The notes under the pieces are model-generated. The model saw only the letters and a program-made list of their open reading frames with translations, was not told the DNA's origin and did not search any database. Shown here in pieces: positions 41,658 to 48,556 of a stretch of 64,000 bases of DNA. Source of the DNA: an uncultured Chryseobacterium sp. (GTDB lineage: Bacteria; Bacteroidota; Bacteroidia; Flavobacteriales; Weeksellaceae); assembly GCA_913778275.1 (NCBI GenBank), contig CAJYWN010000010.1:1-64000 (forward strand), in the 5' to 3' direction. Position 1 is the stretch's first letter, and each line of letters starts with the position of its first letter. Made by a program: the position numbers and the translations under genes.

Positions 41658-42845
41658 ATGAATTCAAACCAGTGTTCTTTCTGCGGAAGAAAGAGAAATG
41701 AAGTGCAGATGCTGATTTCCGGTCAGAATGGTTTTATTTGTGAAAACTGTATTGAGCAGGCACATGCTATTGTGAAAGACAGTTCGGTAAAGACAGGATT
41801 TTCTCCTGCTGAAAATATAGAGGAATTAAAAAAACCTAAAGAGATTAAAGAATTTCTCGATCAATATGTAATAGGGCAGGATCAGGCAAAAAAACAATTG
41901 TCGATTGCTGTCTATAACCATTATAAAAGATTACTTCATGCTCAGGATGAAAACCGTGAAGTTGAGCTGGAAAAGTCCAATATCATCATGATCGGTGAAA
42001 CCGGAACCGGGAAAACATTGCTGGCTAAAACCATCGCCCGCGAACTGAATGTCCCTTTCTGTATTGTAGATGCCACCATTTTAACTGAAGCAGGATATGT
42101 TGGGGAGGACGTGGAAAGTATTCTTTCCAGATTGCTGATGGTTGCAGATTATGATGTGGAAAAGGCGGAGAGAGGAATCGTATTTATTGATGAAATTGAT
42201 AAAATTGCAAGAAAATCTGATAACCCGAGCATTACAAGAGATGTTTCCGGAGAAGGTGTTCAGCAGGGACTGCTGAAACTGCTTGAAGGAAGTATTGTAA
42301 ACGTACCGCCACAGGGAGGAAGAAAGCATCCTGATCAAAAATACATTCAGGTAAATACGCAGAATATTTTATTTATTGCCGGTGGAGCCTTTGACGGTAT
42401 TAAGGAAATCATTGAACGCAGAATGAATAAGCAGGCTATTGGTTTCAGTGCTGAAAAAATCAATAATACCAGTGAAGATGAATATATTTTAACAAATATC
42501 AATGCTATTGATCTCCGATCTTTCGGATTAATTCCTGAACTATTGGGGAGATTCCCGATCATTACTTACCTTGATAAGCTTACAAAAGAAACGATGGTAA
42601 GAATTATGAAAGAACCGAAAAACTCTATCATTAATCAGTTTATAGAACTTTTCAAAATGGATGGAACCAAGCTTGTTTTCACAGACGATGCTATTGAAAA
42701 AATAGTAGAAGAAACTATTGAAAAAGGATTAGGCGCAAGAGGGCTTAGAGGGACCACTGAAAAAGTGCTTGAAGACTACATGTTTTCCATTGGAGAAGAA
42801 AAAGAAATAATCCTTACAGGAGACAGTATTTTTGTAAAAAATTAA
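41658..42845 (+). CDS. clpX: ClpX ATPase of the ClpXP protease
   Basis: A 395-residue unfoldase. The N-terminal zinc-binding domain has CSFCGRKRNEV and CENCIEQA. Walker A is GETGTGKT, and Walker B IVFIDEIDKIA. The sensor region GLIPELLGRFPI and C-terminal small domain follow. It recognises and feeds substrates to ClpP; clpP is not in the window. The length fits ClpX. Confidence 0.97.
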   Translation: MNSNQCSFCGRKRNEVQMLISGQNGFICENCIEQAHAIVKDSSVKTGFSPAENIEELKKPKEIKEFLDQYVIGQDQAKKQLSIAVYNHYKRLLHAQDENREVELEKSNIIMIGETGTGKTLLAKTIARELNVPFCIVDATILTEAGYVGEDVESILSRLLMVADYDVEKAERGIVFIDEIDKIARKSDNPSITRDVSGEGVQQGLLKLLEGSIVNVPPQGGRKHPDQKYIQVNTQNILFIAGGAFDGIKEIIERRMNKQAIGFSAEKINNTSEDEYILTNINAIDLRSFGLIPELLGRFPIITYLDKLTKETMVRIMKEPKNSIINQFIELFKMDGTKLVFTDDAIEKIVEETIEKGLGARGLRGTTEKVLEDYMFSIGEEKEIILTGDSIFVKN

Positions 42846-42851
42846 AATATT

Positions 42852-42882
42852 TTTGTTTTTTATTAAAAAAAATATAACTTTG
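42852..42882 (+). promoter_or_regulatory. Promoter of the T9SS protein gene
   Basis: TTTG (42852-42855), 19-nt spacer, TAACTTTG (42875-42882): a full consensus match, 33 bp upstream of the GTG start at 42915. Confidence 0.75.
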
Positions 42883-42914
42883 CAGTTGTATTAACACACA
42901 AATAACTACATACA

Positions 42915-44873
42915 GTGAGAAAAAATTTATTTGCTATTAGTCTATTAGCAGCTATATATTCTGTTCAGGCGCAGAATATTCTAGTACACATAGATGATGC
43001 TGCTACTACATACGTGAGTGAAGGTACTTTGTTATATTCCGGTGGAGGTTTCCAAACCAGAGGGTCGGGTATAATAGATGTTCATGGAAATGTTATGATT
43101 GATGCGGCATCTACGGATGCTTTTAAGACAATCACCACCGGAGGGGTTCCCAAAACCGACGGAGGAAATATTGTACTCAGACTTAATGATCCTACTAATT
43201 ATGCAACTTCCACTTACGGACAGCTGTATATTAACGGAATTCCTTCAGCGAATCTTTCGGGCATTGTAACTAAAGAATTTCGCACAGATAGGCATGGGAA
43301 CAGTAATAATTATTTTCAGCAAATTGCTATGCCGTTTTCCGGTAAAGCTTTAAGCAGCCTATCAACGGAATTTGGTAAAACATTTAATACCAGCAGGTAT
43401 GATAATCCTATTTTGAAGTATGATAATACCAATGTAGTGTCGGTTCACTATACCAGTTTATCATCCGTAACAAGCGATCCTACCGGGTATTATATGTTGA
43501 AATCAAAGAATAACGATTTAAATGCCAGTACACCACCCGTTTCACTTTCCACCATTGCACCCACTGCTACCGGATCTGTATTTACGATTCACGGACAGCC
43601 TTATTCTGATCTTGCAGCTCCAATAACATTACAAAACGGAGGTAATGTAAATTTTGGTACTAACGGTACGAATAAAAACATGTACAATGAACAGTACAAT
43701 AGCTACCTTGCAGATTCTTTTGAAGGTACTACAACGCCTTGGGCCGGAACTTTTGGTAAGAATTTCTACCAGTTTGGTAATCCGTTTCTTACAAATATAG
43801 ACTTATCCAGAATAGGCTATAATGAAAGTGCCAGTGTTACCGACGGAAATGCTGTGTCCAATATATGGGGTATTGAATATAATCCGGGCACAGTTGTTAC
43901 GCTGCCTTCCGGTTCAACTTATTCCACAGGCTTTCTTGTGCAGACATTTCATCCTACAGGAATTCCGGTAGGGGATACGGGTCTTATTATTAAGCCTATG
44001 CAGACTTTCAAAATGAAACTCAGAGATAATTCTCTGCAGACCCTAAACTTTAATACATTAAGAAGATTTAGCGGTACAGTAAGGGCGGCATCAACCGATT
44101 ATAGCGTGGTAGCAGCCAAAACAAACTCCAATGCAACTGTGAAGCAGCTTGGTGTTATCGGGCTGGATGCAAATGGCAAAGAAATAGCAAGGACCTATTA
44201 TGTGGTATCTGCGTCTTCACTTACAGGCCATCAGTCATCAATAGCCACAACAGTTCAGGCTTCTGCAGGTAAAAATATGATCGGAACTTTTGAAGAAGCT
44301 ATAAATGGCGGATATGATAATAATTATTTAAACTACTGGTTATACATTAATGAAGCGAATGAAAGTAATTTCAAAGGCAAAAATGTAAAGCTTGTTAATT
44401 ATTATACGGATAATGTAAAATCTTACAAATTTGAAATTAAAGAAAATGCCGAACCAATAGCGGATGGCGCTCATACACTGTCTTCGGGTATAGGATTCTA
44501 CTACAAGGCACCAAACGGAACCGTACAACAGGCAAAACAGGGTGATGTCATTCCTGTAACTGGAGCTGAATATGATCTGTACTATGGTGAACCGAGTAAT
44601 ATTGTTTTAGCAGTTAATGAAACGGCAACATCTCCAAAAACACTGGTAATCTATGATCCGGCAATAGCAAATTATTTTGTAAGATTTGATCCGAATTGGA
44701 AAAAAGCGGATATAGAAGTTTATGATATGAGCGGTAAATTAATTATCTCTAAAAAGGCAGTAGATGCATCACGCGATTTTGTAATAGAATTGGATGGAAA
44801 AATTAAAAATTCGTATGTTGTTAAAGTGGTGTCTGAAAAAGGAGAGGTTGTTAACACAAAAATATTAAAATAG
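42915..44873 (+). CDS. Large secreted protein with T9SS type A sorting domain
   Basis: A 652-residue protein starting with GTG. The signal peptide is MRKNLFAISLLAAIYSVQA, cleaved before QNILVH. Most of the protein is Ser/Thr/Asn-rich and beta-like. The C terminus is a T9SS sorting domain (YFVRFDPNWKKADIEVYDM, SGKLIISKK, YVVKVVSEKGEVVNTKILK). No enzyme motif is visible; a surface adhesin-like role is plausible. The promoter is excellent, and a small membrane-anchored protein gene follows 5 bp later. Confidence 0.85.
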   Translation: MRKNLFAISLLAAIYSVQAQNILVHIDDAATTYVSEGTLLYSGGGFQTRGSGIIDVHGNVMIDAASTDAFKTITTGGVPKTDGGNIVLRLNDPTNYATSTYGQLYINGIPSANLSGIVTKEFRTDRHGNSNNYFQQIAMPFSGKALSSLSTEFGKTFNTSRYDNPILKYDNTNVVSVHYTSLSSVTSDPTGYYMLKSKNNDLNASTPPVSLSTIAPTATGSVFTIHGQPYSDLAAPITLQNGGNVNFGTNGTNKNMYNEQYNSYLADSFEGTTTPWAGTFGKNFYQFGNPFLTNIDLSRIGYNESASVTDGNAVSNIWGIEYNPGTVVTLPSGSTYSTGFLVQTFHPTGIPVGDTGLIIKPMQTFKMKLRDNSLQTLNFNTLRRFSGTVRAASTDYSVVAAKTNSNATVKQLGVIGLDANGKEIARTYYVVSASSLTGHQSSIATTVQASAGKNMIGTFEEAINGGYDNNYLNYWLYINEANESNFKGKNVKLVNYYTDNVKSYKFEIKENAEPIADGAHTLSSGIGFYYKAPNGTVQQAKQGDVIPVTGAEYDLYYGEPSNIVLAVNETATSPKTLVIYDPAIANYFVRFDPNWKKADIEVYDMSGKLIISKKAVDASRDFVIELDGKIKNSYVVKVVSEKGEVVNTKILK

Positions 44874-44878
44874 AATAT

Positions 44879-45088
44879 ATGAAAACTATAAATAAACTGA
44901 CCTTAGCTTTTTTTCTTTTAAGCGTATTCCTTGTGAATGCGCAGCCACCCGGCCCGGGATCCGGTAATGGGTCAAATGGAACTGGTGCACCTGCTTCACC
45001 GGTTGATATGTATCTGTATATACTGGCTGTTGTTGCTGTTCTTCTCATAGTCATTTTCAGCAGTAAGTATACTCCCAAGAAAATTTAA
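44879..45088 (+). CDS. Small signal-peptide/membrane protein next to the T9SS gene
   Basis: A 69-residue protein with a signal peptide (LTLAFFLLSVFLVNA, then QPPGPG), a Gly/Pro/Asn-rich linker and a C-terminal transmembrane helix (MYLYILAVVAVLLIVIF) ending in lysines. This layout is seen in small proteins that accompany T9SS surface proteins in flavobacteria. It is 5 bp behind the T9SS gene and has its own terminator. Confidence 0.75.
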   Translation: MKTINKLTLAFFLLSVFLVNAQPPGPGSGNGSNGTGAPASPVDMYLYILAVVAVLLIVIFSSKYTPKKI

Positions 45089-45107
45089 TTTTAATTAAAT
45101 AATATTA

Positions 45108-45138
45108 AACTCTCTGATTAGTCGGAGAGTTTTTTTAT
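45108..45138 (+). terminator. Terminator after the small membrane protein gene
   Basis: AACTCTCTGA (45108-45117) pairs with TCGGAGAGTT (45122-45131) followed by TTTTTT. Confidence 0.85.
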
Positions 45139-45147
45139 TTTTACCCT

Positions 45148-46434
45148 ATGAAAAAGATTTTTACAGTATCGGCTTTTATAGCTGCATTTTCATTACATGC
45201 CCAGTTTAACGTTACCATTCAGGCTCCTGCCGATTTCAAAGATCAGGATGCTATCTTATATACTTTAAATGGTTCTAAGGATATCGTTTTTTCCAAAGAA
45301 AAAATTAAGAACAATACCTGGACCTTCCAGTATCCTAAAAATTATATGGGAATGATGAAGGTTTATTTTCCGAACACCAACAATACATTTAATTTTATTT
45401 CAGAAAATAAAAATGTGAATATAAAGCTTGAAACCCAGGCTAATAAAATTAAGGATGTTATTTATCTTGATGAAGCTAATGATCTTATGAGTAAACTGCA
45501 GGAAGGATCTCAAAAAAAAGAGCTCATATTGCCGGCTTTGGCTCAGATCAAAGAATATTATAAAGATAATACCGAGTTTGGAAAGGCACTTAAAACAGAA
45601 ATTAACAGGCTTAGCGGGAACATGGAAGGAATAGACCAGAATAAACATCCTTTCATCTATTATTATAACAGTAATTACGCGAGGTTTCTTTCAAATGATG
45701 CTTCTAAAAAAGTAAGTCAGGATGATATCATCAATTTTATTGATAAATCTAATGATATGCTTGAAACGTCATCGCTATTAAGACCGATTTTGGTTGCATA
45801 CCTTAACACGGGCGGAAATACCAATGTAAGTACATCGGTAGACCAGCTTCTTGACAGATTAAAAGTTGAAACCCCGAGAGGTCAAACCGTTCTTTCCGAG
45901 CTGATTGATATTTTTGATGTATATGACATGCAGGATTTTAAAAATAAATATCTTGGTCTTGCAAAAAATCTTAAATGTACCATTACAGACCGGCTTGCTT
46001 CTACCTTAAAATCTAATGCGAACGTTGAAATAGGAGCCGTTTTTCCTAATTATACATTTCAGGCACCGGTTAATACGAATGCCAAAACGCTTCACGATAT
46101 TAAAGCGGATAAAAAAGTAGTGATATTCTGGTCTTCTACATGCTCTCATTGTGAAAGTGAATTGCCACAGCTATTGACGAAATACAATGATTTAAAAGCA
46201 AAAAATATTCAGGTGGTCGGTTTGTCATTGGATGTTGACAAAGATTCTTACACTAAAAAGATTAGTGCATTTCCATGGGTGAACGATTCCGAATTGAGAG
46301 GATGGAATAGCAGTTATGCAGATACCTATAATGTTCATGCAACTCCTACATATTTTATTTTAGATGCTAACAATAAGATAATCAGTAAACCAGATCATGT
46401 AGGGGATGTTTTGGAATATTTTAAGTTAAAATAA
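45148..46434 (+). CDS. TlpA-like thioredoxin-fold protein
   Basis: A 428-residue protein with signal peptide (MKKIFTVSAFIAAFSLHA, then Q). The N-terminal two-thirds is a helical/beta DUF4369-like region. The C-terminal thioredoxin domain has the redox motif CSHC in VVIFWSSTCSHCESELPQL, and the cis-Pro in HATPTYFIL. It is probably a periplasmic disulfide reductase of the TlpA/ResA type. It lies just upstream of the tRNA gene. Confidence 0.88.
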   Translation: MKKIFTVSAFIAAFSLHAQFNVTIQAPADFKDQDAILYTLNGSKDIVFSKEKIKNNTWTFQYPKNYMGMMKVYFPNTNNTFNFISENKNVNIKLETQANKIKDVIYLDEANDLMSKLQEGSQKKELILPALAQIKEYYKDNTEFGKALKTEINRLSGNMEGIDQNKHPFIYYYNSNYARFLSNDASKKVSQDDIINFIDKSNDMLETSSLLRPILVAYLNTGGNTNVSTSVDQLLDRLKVETPRGQTVLSELIDIFDVYDMQDFKNKYLGLAKNLKCTITDRLASTLKSNANVEIGAVFPNYTFQAPVNTNAKTLHDIKADKKVVIFWSSTCSHCESELPQLLTKYNDLKAKNIQVVGLSLDVDKDSYTKKISAFPWVNDSELRGWNSSYADTYNVHATPTYFILDANNKIISKPDHVGDVLEYFKLK

Positions 46435-46435
46435 T

Positions 46436-46466
46436 TTTGGAGGTAAGTAAATATTTTCTATATTTG
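46436..46466 (+). promoter_or_regulatory. Promoter of the tRNA gene
   Basis: TTTG (46436-46439), 19-nt spacer, TATATTTG (46459-46466): an exact consensus promoter 13 bp upstream of the tRNA. Confidence 0.8.
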
Positions 46467-46478
46467 CACCACCAAAAC

Positions 46479-46552
46479 GGCGAGGTAGCTCAGTTGGTTA
46501 GAGCGCAGGATTCATAACCCTGAGGTCACGGGTTCAATTCCCGTCTTCGCTA
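46479..46552 (+). tRNA. tRNA-Met (anticodon CAT)
   Basis: A 74-nt cloverleaf without an encoded CCA. Acceptor GGCGAGG pairs with CTTCGCT (one G-T at the end). D-loop AGCTCAGTTGGTTAGAGC, anticodon loop TTCATAA with CAT at 46513-46515, variable GAGGTC, T-arm CGGGTTCAATTCCCG. The anticodon stem lacks the three G-C pairs of initiator tRNA, so it is elongator Met or, less likely, lysidine-modified Ile. Confidence 0.93.
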
Positions 46553-46555
46553 CAG

Positions 46556-46592
46556 AAAAACCGAAACAATTTTTGTTTCGGTTTTTATTTTT
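46556..46592 (+). terminator. Terminator after the tRNA
   Basis: CCGAAAC (46561-46567) pairs with GTTTCGG (46575-46581), followed by TTTTTATTTTTT. Confidence 0.85.
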
Positions 46593-46607
46593 TTATGTTT
46601 TAGGACA

Positions 46608-47906
46608 TTAACTTTGATATCCTAAAAGCTTTCTTATTTGGTAGAAAAATCTTTCGATTAATCTCAAATCCTGCGTAACAATTTCCGCATTGCCCCTTAG
46701 TTCTTTATCGAAAGAAAGGTTTTTATTATAACTTGTTTTTAGCCCTTTCGGAAGGATAACATCCACATAATAATTTCCTTTCTCATCAGGAGCAAGAGAT
46801 ATATTTTGCACTTTACCCTCCACGATGCCATATTCCTGATAACGATAACTGTCAAGTTTAATTAAAACTTTTTCTCCGGATGCTATCTTACCGGAGTTAA
46901 TGGAAGGTACAGACATTCTTCCTACCAGTTTTTCTTTGTTTTCGGGAAGAATAGATAATATAGCATCTCCGGCTTTTACAAACTGATTTTCACCAAAAAA
47001 CTGCTGAAAGCTCGCAACGCCATTCGTGTTGGAAATGATTAGATAATTTTGTTCCCACTGTTTGAGTGATTTTCTTAATTGCTCAAACAGCTGCAGGGTT
47101 TGGGAAGAATAAGTGATTTTATCTTTCTCCGTATTAATGGCAGTTCCACTTTTTGTTTTATTTAAATTTGAAATTCCTTCTTCCATTTGGGAAAGAGAAA
47201 TTGTAATATTTTCCAGATTTTGCTGGGCTTGCAGATATTTTATTTTTTCATTTTCCAGTTCTACCTGTGCAATAACCCCTTGGTTGAAGAGTTCCTGGGA
47301 ACGCTGATAATTTTTCTTTGTAAGCTCGTATTTTGCCTGTTCAAGGTTTTTTTGCTGTTTTAAAGTTGCTATTCTTACCCTGTATTCTGAAATGCTCTGA
47401 TTGGCTGCCAGATTTTCCGGTGCATAAGGCTGAAGCCGTGTAAATAAAGCCTCATCCTGAAATGCTTTTGCAAAACTGTTATAATCGCCCTGCAGCTCAC
47501 CCAGCTTGAAATGGGAAGCTTCCTGAACAGGAAAAGAAGAAAGCTGATTTGGTGAGATGGAATCTATTAATTTTTTAAGTTCCAGCACATCTCTATAGTT
47601 TGCAGTAGATTGCATAACCATAAGAACTTGATTTTTAGCAACTTTCTGGTGATTTTTAATGAATATTTTTTCAATTTTAGAATTAGTCCTTGCTTCCAGC
47701 TTTTCAGGCGGATTTTGTGAGGTTACTATGATTGAAGCAGGAATAAATTCCGGATATTTGATGATATAGCTCATCAGCAGAATGAGCAATAGAATGATAA
47801 ATATAATAGTATTTCCCCAACGGATCATCCAATGTGGGGGCTGTGTAAGGATATCCTGTACACTTTCCGAACGAAGTTCTATATTATCTAAAATATCTGT
47901 TTCCAT
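46608..47906 (-). CDS. HlyD-family membrane fusion protein of a peptide secretion system
   Basis: A 432-residue adaptor with one N-terminal transmembrane helix (IIFIILLLILLMSYIIKY), a lipoyl-like half-motif (KLEARTNSKIEKIFIKNHQK), a long coiled coil (about residues 150-270) and a beta-barrel C-terminal half. Such proteins pair with C39-peptidase ABC exporters to cross the envelope. It is the last gene of a minus-strand cluster with two precursor peptides, the transporter and a VKOR-DsbA oxidase. Confidence 0.9.
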   Translation of the reverse strand: METDILDNIELRSESVQDILTQPPHWMIRWGNTIIFIILLLILLMSYIIKYPEFIPASIIVTSQNPPEKLEARTNSKIEKIFIKNHQKVAKNQVLMVMQSTANYRDVLELKKLIDSISPNQLSSFPVQEASHFKLGELQGDYNSFAKAFQDEALFTRLQPYAPENLAANQSISEYRVRIATLKQQKNLEQAKYELTKKNYQRSQELFNQGVIAQVELENEKIKYLQAQQNLENITISLSQMEEGISNLNKTKSGTAINTEKDKITYSSQTLQLFEQLRKSLKQWEQNYLIISNTNGVASFQQFFGENQFVKAGDAILSILPENKEKLVGRMSVPSINSGKIASGEKVLIKLDSYRYQEYGIVEGKVQNISLAPDEKGNYYVDVILPKGLKTSYNKNLSFDKELRGNAEIVTQDLRLIERFFYQIRKLLGYQS

Positions 47907-47961
47907 GTGAAATATAAGGTGAAATGAAAATCCTCATCTTTGGATCTTAATTAGTTGTAGG

Positions 47962-48168
47962 TTATAAAGGCAATTTATAACTGCAGTTCGGATCATTGCC
48001 CGGCTCAACGCCCGGTATTACTTCTCCTCCAGGACAATACTGGTTGCACGCGTTCCAGATCTTTGTACTATTGATATAGCAAAAGCAATTACACGGAGAC
48101 GGCTGTACCGGACCTGCTCCGAAAACATCCTTCAGATGCCGCCTTGAAATCTTTTTTATATTTTTCAT
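47962..48168 (-). CDS. Six-cysteine secreted peptide precursor, copy 1
   Basis: A 68-residue peptide. The leader MKNIKKISRRHLKDVFGAG ends in a double-glycine-like GAG and closely parallels the leader of the neighbouring precursor. The core begins PVQPSPCNCFCYINS and holds six cysteines (three in CNCFC, two in NACNQYC, one near the end in NCSYK). The cognate C39 ABC transporter should cut after GAG, and the VKOR-DsbA protein could form three disulfides. Antimicrobial activity is plausible but unproven. Confidence 0.82.
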   Translation of the reverse strand: MKNIKKISRRHLKDVFGAGPVQPSPCNCFCYINSTKIWNACNQYCPGGEVIPGVEPGNDPNCSYKLPL

Positions 48169-48255
48169 AATGAATATATTTTGAATGGATTATAAAATTT
48201 GTACTTTTTACGTCGTTATTTAATTCTTAAGTTAATTGGTGCCTTTAGAAACTTC

Positions 48256-48280
48256 AAAGAGACTATTGGATAGTCTCTTT
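48256..48280. promoter_or_regulatory. Strong hairpin between the two precursor genes
   Basis: AAAGAGACTAT (48256-48266) pairs perfectly with ATAGTCTCTTT (48270-48280) around a 3-nt loop. It lies 12 bp after the stop of precursor 2 on its strand. Without a T-run, it may be an mRNA-stabilising or attenuating hairpin. Confidence 0.6.
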
Positions 48281-48291
48281 GGTTCCCAGAA

Positions 48292-48474
48292 TTAGCAAAA
48301 TGATTCACTAACTTTGTAACAGCAGTCAAAGCACAGTACATATCCTGTAACACAAGTACCTTTTGGTGAACCACTTCCGGTGTAATTTGGATCACAGTAC
48401 AATTGCGAATCACCAGGACCACTCCCCGTAAGGTTTTTTAATTCTTTTCTGTTTAGCTTTTTTAAATTTTTCAT
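48292..48474 (-). CDS. Six-cysteine secreted peptide precursor, copy 2
   Basis: A 60-residue peptide with leader MKNLKKLNRKELKNLTGSG and a core that begins PGDSQLYCDPNYTGSG. Six cysteines are in the core (one each in LYC, GTC and VLC, two in DCC, one final). The leader ends GSG, matching double-glycine cleavage. It has its own -7 box (48533-48540) and the shared leader element 19 bp upstream of the ATG, so it is probably made at higher level than the rest of the cluster. Confidence 0.85.
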   Translation of the reverse strand: MKNLKKLNRKELKNLTGSGPGDSQLYCDPNYTGSGSPKGTCVTGYVLCFDCCYKVSESFC

Positions 48475-48493
48475 AGTAATTTGTTTTAATTTG

Positions 48494-48525
48494 TTTCCTA
48501 CTCTATTAGTTTTTCGGATTCCACT
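48494..48525 (-). promoter_or_regulatory. Shared 5' element, copy at the precursor-peptide gene
   Basis: On the minus strand: AGT, loop GGAATCCGAAAA, ACT, AAT, then AGAGTAGGAAA, ending 19 bp before the ATG. A 3-bp stem (AGT/ACT) replaces the AGGC/GCCT stem of the copy at 32348-32382, a compensatory change. The transcript is expected to start just upstream, so the element would be at the very 5' end of the mRNA. Confidence 0.6.
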
Positions 48526-48532
48526 GTTTTTT

Positions 48533-48540
48533 CAAATTTA
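48533..48540 (-). promoter_or_regulatory. -7 box for the precursor-peptide gene
   Basis: On the minus strand TAAATTTG, an exact TAnnTTTG match, about 60 bp upstream of the precursor 2 ATG and overlapping the transporter's 3' flank. No good -33 element is seen. Confidence 0.55.
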
Positions 48541-48556
48541 TTTTTAAATATAATAA

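Noticed and set aside
46479..46552. tRNA gene as an attachment site for a mobile island containing the peptide cluster
   Set aside because: No integrase and no duplicated tRNA 3' end was seen downstream in the window.
48216..48422. Alternative 68-codon minus-strand frame overlapping precursor 2
   Set aside because: It overlaps the precursor gene in another frame and lacks the leader and cysteine pattern.
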